Shown: positions 7,049 through 10,558 of the stretch, in pieces
Position numbering within the stretch: the stretch's first letter is position 1
Layout of the letters: every line of letters begins with the position of its first letter
DNA from: Candidatus Altimarinota bacterium
GTDB taxonomy: Bacteria; Patescibacteria; JAEDAM01; BD1-5; UBA2023
DNA: 10,558 nucleotides
Reading direction: 5' to 3'
Assembly (NCBI GenBank): GCA_018457335.1
Contig: JAGYHI010000032.1
Coordinates: 1-10,558, forward strand
Notes under the pieces: generated by a model
The model's database searches: none
Told to the model about the DNA's origin: nothing
What the model saw: only the letters and a program-made list of their open reading frames with translations
Program-made: the position numbers and the translations under genes

Positions 7049-7504
7049 ATGAGTACAAAAGGAAGTGTATCATTTACTACACAAAATGAGCGTCTCCAAA
7101 AATTCGTGAATTATCTCATGAAAAACGGAAAAAAGACTCTCTCATACAAGATCATAAACAATACTTTTGATATTCTTCGTGAAAAAGGATATACAAATCC
7201 AGAAGATCTCTTCGATAAAGCAGTTGACAATGTCATGCCAAAAGTTGAGTGCCGACCAAAACGGGTTGGTGGTTCTATCTACCAAGTCCCTATGGATGTA
7301 CCAGCTGGTCGACAATTTGCACTTGCTTCGCGATGGATTCTCGGGGCAGCACGATCAAAAAAAGGAAAAGATGTTTCTGTATTCCTTGCACAAGAAATCA
7401 TTGATGCAGCCACTGAAACTGGTACAGCTGTAAAGAAAAAACTTGATGTTTATAAAATGGCTGAGGCAAACAAAGCATTTGCACGATTCGCAAACAACCG
7501 ATAA
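7049..7504 (+). CDS. rpsG: Ribosomal protein uS7
   Basis: uS7 nucleates assembly of the 30S head and contacts E-site tRNA. The 151-residue product has FVNYLMKNGKKTLSYKI, the signature PKVECRPKRVGGSIYQVP and RWILGAARSKKGK. Its C-terminal helix ends in KMAEANKAFARFA. The Arg of the KRVGG motif is CGG, useful evidence that CGG is still Arg. There are no TGA codons. It is 35 nt after rpsL, the usual str order, but fusA and tuf do not follow. A 307-nt AT-rich spacer comes next, so this gene probably ends the cluster transcript. Confidence 0.98.
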   Translation: MSTKGSVSFTTQNERLQKFVNYLMKNGKKTLSYKIINNTFDILREKGYTNPEDLFDKAVDNVMPKVECRPKRVGGSIYQVPMDVPAGRQFALASRWILGAARSKKGKDVSVFLAQEIIDAATETGTAVKKKLDVYKMAEANKAFARFANNR

Positions 7505-7811
7505 AATTCATATTTTTTGCTTATTTTCATTCAAAGTTTTTACTCATTTACTTTTGTAAACTCGAAAAACTTTTCATAAAAATAATCTAAAAAATCTAGA
7601 ATTTTATATATAAACTCAAAAATTTTTTGAAAAATTTTCTAAAAAATCTAAGAGTTTTAATTTGTAAATTTCCAGTATTTTAAAAAAGCAATCTAAAAAT
7701 CTAGATTTTTACTGCATTTAAACTTTTTGAAGAATATGAAGTAGAAAAAAGAATTTTCCAAATTCTCAAGACTACTTATTAAAAACTCTCTATCACTAAC
7801 TATTCTAACTT
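7505..7811. other. 307-bp gene-free AT-rich spacer between rpsG and rpmA
   Basis: No frame is open for a convincing length on either strand, even with TGA read as Gly. The spacer is almost entirely A and T. It holds three copies of a TCTAAAAAATCTAGA-like motif, several short A-tract/T-tract inverted repeats (for example TCAAAAATTTTTTGA at 7616-7630 and GAATTTTCCAAATTC at 7751-7765) and a TATATATAAA run near 7605. It probably carries the end of the upstream transcript and the promoter of rpmA. No -35/-10 pair is convincing enough to mark. Confidence 0.6.
7584..7710. repeat. Three copies of a TCTAAAAAATCTAGA-like motif
   Basis: Copies lie at 7586-7600 (TCTAAAAAATCTAGA), 7638-7653 (TCTAAAAAATCTAAGA) and 7692-7705 (TCTAAAAATCTAGA), about 52-54 bp apart. 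The last copy lies in a perfect 16-bp palindrome at 7695-7710 (AAAAATCTAGATTTTT), which extends imperfectly to 7688-7715. The nearly even spacing, roughly five helical turns, suggests protein-binding sites or paired weak terminators, though simple AT-rich expansion cannot be excluded. Confidence 0.5.
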
Positions 7812-8084
7812 ATGGCTCATAAGAAAGCCCAAGGTTCGACCAATAATGGTCGAGATTCGGTAGCCAAACGGCTCGGTGTCAAAATCTACGGTGGACGACC
7901 AGCGATCGCTGGAAATATCATCGTCCGACAAAAAGGAAACACTTTTTGGCCAGGAGAAGGCGTTTCTCAAGGAAATGACTATACACTTTTTGCAAATCGT
8001 GATGGTGTAGTCTCTTTCCAAGAGCGACGACGAACTCGATTTGACGGTCGAATATACCGAGATATCTATGTAAATGTACGATAA
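7812..8084 (+). CDS. rpmA: Ribosomal protein bL27
   Basis: The flexible N-terminus of bL27 reaches toward the peptidyl-transferase centre of the 50S subunit. The 90-residue product starts [20 protein letters not shown], followed by [30 protein letters not shown] and [14 protein letters not shown], all typical of the family. It begins directly with AHKKA, so there is no cleavable N-terminal extension of the Staphylococcus type. The Arg of AKRLGVK is CGG. rplU (bL21), its usual upstream partner, is absent. It opens a new gene group after the AT-rich spacer, and a small basic gene follows after 30 nt. Confidence 0.97.
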   Translation: MAHKKAQGSTNNGRDSVAKRLGVKIYGGRPAIAGNIIVRQKGNTFWPGEGVSQGNDYTLFANRDGVVSFQERRRTRFDGRIYRDIYVNVR

Positions 8085-8114
8085 TTAGGTATTTGTTTCT
8101 TATCTTTCACTATT

Positions 8115-8345
8115 ATGACTTTTTCTAAAAAATCACTCTCACGAGTACGAGGACGAAAACGATATGCTGCATGGCTCCGACTCAATGCAGAGCGACTTGA
8201 AAATCAAGTTTCTCTTCAATATGACAAAAGCGGACAAGCAATTGGACGAGCTCACTTTGCTTCACCAGTTACAGGTGAATACAATGGGAGAAAAGTTCTC
8301 AAAATTAAATCAAAATCAAAACAAGCAAAACTCATTCGAGCGTAG
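8115..8345 (+). CDS. Small very basic protein in ribosomal neighbourhood, family not recognised
   Basis: This 76-residue protein is rich in Lys and Arg, with an N-terminal KKSLSRVRGRKRYAAWLRLN segment and a C-terminal KVLKIKSKSKQAKLIRA tail. A middle part (GRAHFASPVTGEYNGRKV) looks like a short beta segment. I compared it by eye with small ribosomal proteins (bS16, bS18, bS20, bS21, bL28, bL31, bL32, bL34, bL35) and none fits. Composition, CGA-rich codon use like its ribosomal neighbours, the T-rich leader and its place 30 nt after rpmA support a real, well-expressed RNA-binding protein. It may be a lineage-specific ribosomal protein or a very diverged known one (inference). It ends in TAG. 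Confidence 0.75.
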   Translation: MTFSKKSLSRVRGRKRYAAWLRLNAERLENQVSLQYDKSGQAIGRAHFASPVTGEYNGRKVLKIKSKSKQAKLIRA

Positions 8346-8480
8346 TTTGGATTGATAGTATTTGTTGTATTTCTGACAGATTTCTCTCGTATTTCTTCAG
8401 AAATATGCAAATATTGTGAATTTTGCAAGGTTTTTATAAACTTTCAAACTCCTTTTAGTACTTTTATTTTCTCGAATCCT
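8346..8480. other. 135-bp spacer upstream of nusB with short inverted repeats
   Basis: The spacer contains TATTTCT-TC-AGAAATA at 8390-8405 and TGCAAA/TTTGCA arms at 8405-8426, the second followed by AGGTTTTTAT. This could be a weak terminator. TTGTGA at 8414 and TATAAA at 8435 (15-bp gap) could be a weak promoter for nusB. The nusB frame is open throughout from the TAG at 8343, but the translation upstream of 8481 is unlike NusB. Confidence 0.35.
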
Positions 8481-8936
8481 ATGATTTCTCGTCGTCACAC
8501 CAGGGAATATCTTCTTTCTACGCTTTATACACGATCTTTTCAGAAAGAGGCAGTTGATTTTCCAGTGGACGATATTTATTTTGATGCCAATTTTCTTAAG
8601 ACTCTCGACAAGAAATATCTCAAAATCATGCTGGATTTAATTCAAGAAAATGAAGTCCATCTTCTCTCGATTATTCACGCGATTGCTCCAAAATTCGAAC
8701 TCGATACTATGCCTCGAATTCATATAGCGATTCTTTTTATTGCTCTTACAGAGATTCTCTACTGGCAAGAAGATGATATCAACGAAAAAATCGCGGTCAA
8801 CGAAGCACTCGAACTCGCAAAATCTTTTTCTGATACTCACGGGAAAAATTTTGTCCACGGAGTTTTGTCGACTTTTTTGAAAAATCGTGAAAAATACGAG
8901 AATCCTGATACGGTTTCATATCGATTTTTTTCTTAA
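8481..8936 (+). CDS. nusB: Transcription antitermination factor NusB
   Basis: NusB with uS10 binds boxA RNA and supports antitermination of rRNA operons. The 151-residue all-helical product starts MISRRHTREYLLSTLYTRSF, matching the RR-x-ARE-x-x-LQ-x-LY opening of the family. It continues with IHIAILFIALTEILYW and the signature NEKIAVNEALELAKSFS and GKNFVHGVLSTF. The ATG at 8481 gives the normal family start. An in-frame TTG at 8352 would add 43 residues with no NusB similarity. The acidic insertion ENEVHLLSIIHAIAP fits the second helical bundle. There are no TGA codons. It is 12 nt upstream of rnc, so both probably share one transcript linked to rRNA synthesis and processing. Confidence 0.93.
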   Translation: MISRRHTREYLLSTLYTRSFQKEAVDFPVDDIYFDANFLKTLDKKYLKIMLDLIQENEVHLLSIIHAIAPKFELDTMPRIHIAILFIALTEILYWQEDDINEKIAVNEALELAKSFSDTHGKNFVHGVLSTFLKNREKYENPDTVSYRFFS

Positions 8937-8948
8937 AGAATATATTTT

Positions 8949-9722
8949 ATGCCTCGAACATCTCTTCGATTTCAAAAGAATGAACTCCAAAAAGAGGTCT
9001 CTGCACTTCTCACTACGATAGATATTGAACCAAAAGATCTGTCGCTTTTTTGCTTGGCTTTTGTGCACCGATCTTCGCTCAATGAATCAAAAAATATCGA
9101 TGCTTCGCAGTCAAATGAGCGCCTCGAATATCTCGGTGACGCTGTGCTTGAACTTGTCATCACAGAATTTCTCTTTCATGAGTTTCCTGATAAGCAGGAA
9201 GGTGAGATGACAGATATACGCTCAGCACTTGTGCGAGGGCGAAATCTTGCAAATATTGCGAAAAAAATCAATCTCTGTGATGCAATTCAGCTCTCACGAT
9301 GAGAATATAATGCAGAAGGACATAAGAATCCGTATATTCTCGCAAACACCGTCGAGGCGATTATAGGAGCGATTTATCTCGATAGTGGTTTTGAGACTGC
9401 GAAAAAGTGGATTGCAAAGTATATCTACTCGACTTTACCAGAAATCCTCAAGCAAGGGCTCTATGTCGACCCAAAATCTTATCTCCAAGAACTTACCCAG
9501 CATATTTGGGGTATCTTGCCAGTCTATACGCTTGAAAAGGAAATCGGGCAAGACCATAATAAAACTTATGCAATCGTCGTTACGCTTGATGATGTTATTA
9601 TTGGACGAGGAAAGGGGACGAGCAAGAAAAAATGAGAGCAAGAAGCCGCGGAAAATGCAATCCAAAATCGAGAAATTTGGGATCCAAAAATCACCATTCC
9701 TCGAAAAGACATTACTGAATAG
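8949..9722 (+). CDS. rnc: Ribonuclease III
   Basis: RNase III cleaves double-stranded RNA, including the rRNA precursor. With TGA as Gly the product is 257 residues, normal length. The nuclease domain has the signature NERLEYLGDAVLELVI (residues 56-71) with acidic E60 and D64, and TVEAIIGAIYLDSGF with E136. The dsRNA-binding domain spans about residues 174-239 (DPKSYLQELTQ to KGEQEAAENAI). The fourth metal-site acid, Asp in the usual ILAD motif, is Asn133 (AAC), which is unusual. TGA at 9300 gives G118 in SRGEYNAEGH, matching the family Lys-Gly-Glu. TGA at 9633 gives G229. Standard code would truncate the protein before E136. It ends in TAG, directly before a strong terminator. Confidence 0.96.
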
Positions 9723-9725
9723 CTT

Positions 9726-9755
9726 AAAAAAATTCCTATTTTTAGGAATTTTTTT
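9726..9755 (+). terminator. Intrinsic terminator after rnc
   Basis: Thirteen-base arms are perfectly complementary around a TTTT loop: A7-TTCCTA at 9726-9738 and TAGGAA-T7 at 9743-9755. The 3' arm itself provides the T-run. It starts 4 nt after the rnc stop and is the clearest terminator in the window. Symmetric A and T tracts would let it work in both directions. Confidence 0.88.
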
Positions 9756-9764
9756 ATTTCTTTT

Positions 9765-9792
9765 TTGAAAAAATCTTAAAAATCAGTAAGAT
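9765..9792 (+). promoter_or_regulatory. Sigma70-like promoter for the secreted Ig-like protein
   Basis: TTGAAA at 9765-9770 and TAAGAT at 9787-9792 are 16 bp apart, just after the rnc terminator. Transcription would start near 9799, giving a leader of about 23 nt, T-rich and without a Shine-Dalgarno. Position between a terminator and a new gene supports it. Confidence 0.5.
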
Positions 9793-9821
9793 ACAAGTAT
9801 TATTTTTCCATTTTTTAGATT

Positions 9822-10558
9822 ATGAAAGTGATAAAAAAGTTTTTTTCGATAGCGTTTCTTGGGATTTTTACAGCGAAAATTTGTTTATTTCCTGCAAATC
9901 TTGCATTTGCAAATACAGATACAACGTCTCCAGTCTTTGAAAAAATCACATTGAAATCCAGCAATACAAAAAATCCAAATTTTGCTAAGGAGGGAGATAA
10001 AATTACGATGAGTCTTTTTATTGATCCAGAAGATTCTTGGAAAAAAGGAAATAATGTCACTTTTGTGATTGGGGCGGGAAGTGCTCAAAAAACAAAAAAT
10101 TATACAGAATCCAAAAATACACCGATAAAATCACGAAATAGAAATTATAAAATTAAGCAGTGAGAAAATGGAGAAATAATCTTTACAGACATATATTTTC
10201 AAGATAAAGCAGGAAATATGATTGTCGGTTTTCCACAAAAGTATGAACCAAAACAGAAGATTGTTGTTGATACGATTATCCCGAAAGTGAGCTTTGTAAA
10301 AGATATTTCGAGTGATACTCAAAAATCCAGTGAAATTACTATTCAGGTGGAGGATTTGCATCCTGATGAGGCAAGTTATAAATATGGTTTTAGTGAAAAT
10401 ACTACTTGTGATGCAAATGTCGACTATAATTGATCTTTTGTTTCAGGAGTGAGTTTTTCACTCAATGATGCGACAAAAAATGGAAAATATCTTTGTGTAA
10501 AAGCCGAAGACCAAGCAGGAAATGTGAGTTATAAATCAAGTAAAAATCCGCTGAATCT
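9822..10558 (+). CDS. Secreted Ig-like repeat protein, 3' end outside window (UGA=Gly)
   Basis: At least 245 residues are visible. The N-terminus has a classical signal peptide: KK at residues 5-6, a hydrophobic core through residue 24 and a likely signal peptidase I site AFA-N after residue 30. The mature part reads like bacterial Ig-like surface repeats. A first unit of about residues 34-149 starts TTSPVFEKITLKSS and has an EGDKITMSLFIDPED strand and FQDKAGN at 126-132. A second unit starting DTIIPKVSF at 150 has YKYGFSENTTC and KAEDQAGNVS at 227-236. Such units build cell-surface or adhesive proteins (family knowledge). In-frame TGA codons at 10161 and 10431 are read as Gly. Exact binding target is unknown. 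It has its own promoter after the rnc terminator. Confidence 0.82.

Noticed and set aside
7584..7710. CRISPR-like array in the rpsG-rpmA spacer
   Set aside because: Repeats are only about 15 bp, A-tract-rich and imperfect, with low-complexity spacers and no cas genes nearby.
8352..8480. NusB extension from TTG at 8352, or a small Cys-rich peptide fused in frame to NusB
   Set aside because: NusB similarity starts exactly at the ATG at 8481; TTG is not used elsewhere and the upstream translation looks like random AT-rich spacer.
9385..9768. Open frame at 9385-9768 on the plus strand
   Set aside because: It is a shifted frame inside the RNase III gene and crosses the terminator; the RNase III frame carries conserved residues.

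Overview
The window is AT-rich bacterial DNA in which UGA is a sense codon for glycine (translation table 25). Seventeen genes end inside the window, and all end at TAA (13) or TAG (4). In-frame TGA occurs 22 times inside otherwise intact genes. Several of these fall at glycines conserved in well-known families: the last residue of ribosomal protein bL36, the region after the N-terminal domain of RpoA, and RNase III next to a conserved Glu. Established knowledge links this code to Candidatus Gracilibacteria (BD1-5) and Absconditabacteria (SR1) in the Patescibacteria/CPR. CGA and CGG both fall at conserved arginines here, so the CGA/CGG-to-Trp change reported for some Absconditabacterales does not apply. 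Gracilibacteria is therefore the more likely source (inference).

Layout, all on the + strand. (1) Positions 2-1723 hold the 3' part of a large protein with six tandem ~40-47-residue repeats followed by a helical, coiled-coil-like C-terminal half. (2) Positions 1782-2195 hold a small helical protein with an internal duplication. (3) Positions 2341-7504 form a compact run of eleven genes: infA, rpmJ, rpsM, rpsK, rpsD, rpoA, rplQ, rplM, rpsI, rpsL, rpsG. It joins the end of the spc operon, the alpha operon, the L13-S9 pair and the start of the str operon. (4) Positions 7505-7811 are a gene-free, very AT-rich spacer with a repeated TCTAAAAAATCTAGA-like motif. (5) Positions 7812-9722 hold rpmA, a small very basic unrecognised protein, nusB and rnc, closed by a strong intrinsic terminator. 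(6) Positions 9822-10558 hold the 5' part of a secreted Ig-like-repeat protein that runs off the window.

The central genes supply translation initiation (IF1), small- and large-subunit ribosomal proteins, the RNA polymerase alpha subunit, a transcription antitermination factor used in rRNA synthesis (NusB) and an rRNA-processing nuclease (RNase III). Together they form a gene-expression island flanked by lineage-specific proteins.

Two features run through the whole window. No start codon has a convincing Shine-Dalgarno sequence; leaders are T-rich and the base before ATG is T in 16 of 17 genes and C in the other. TGA-glycine is frequent in the repeat protein (10 codons) but absent from seven consecutive-type ribosomal protein genes (S13, S11, S4, L13, S9, S12, S7) and from L27. 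I saw no tRNA, rRNA, CRISPR array, insertion sequence or antisense gene.
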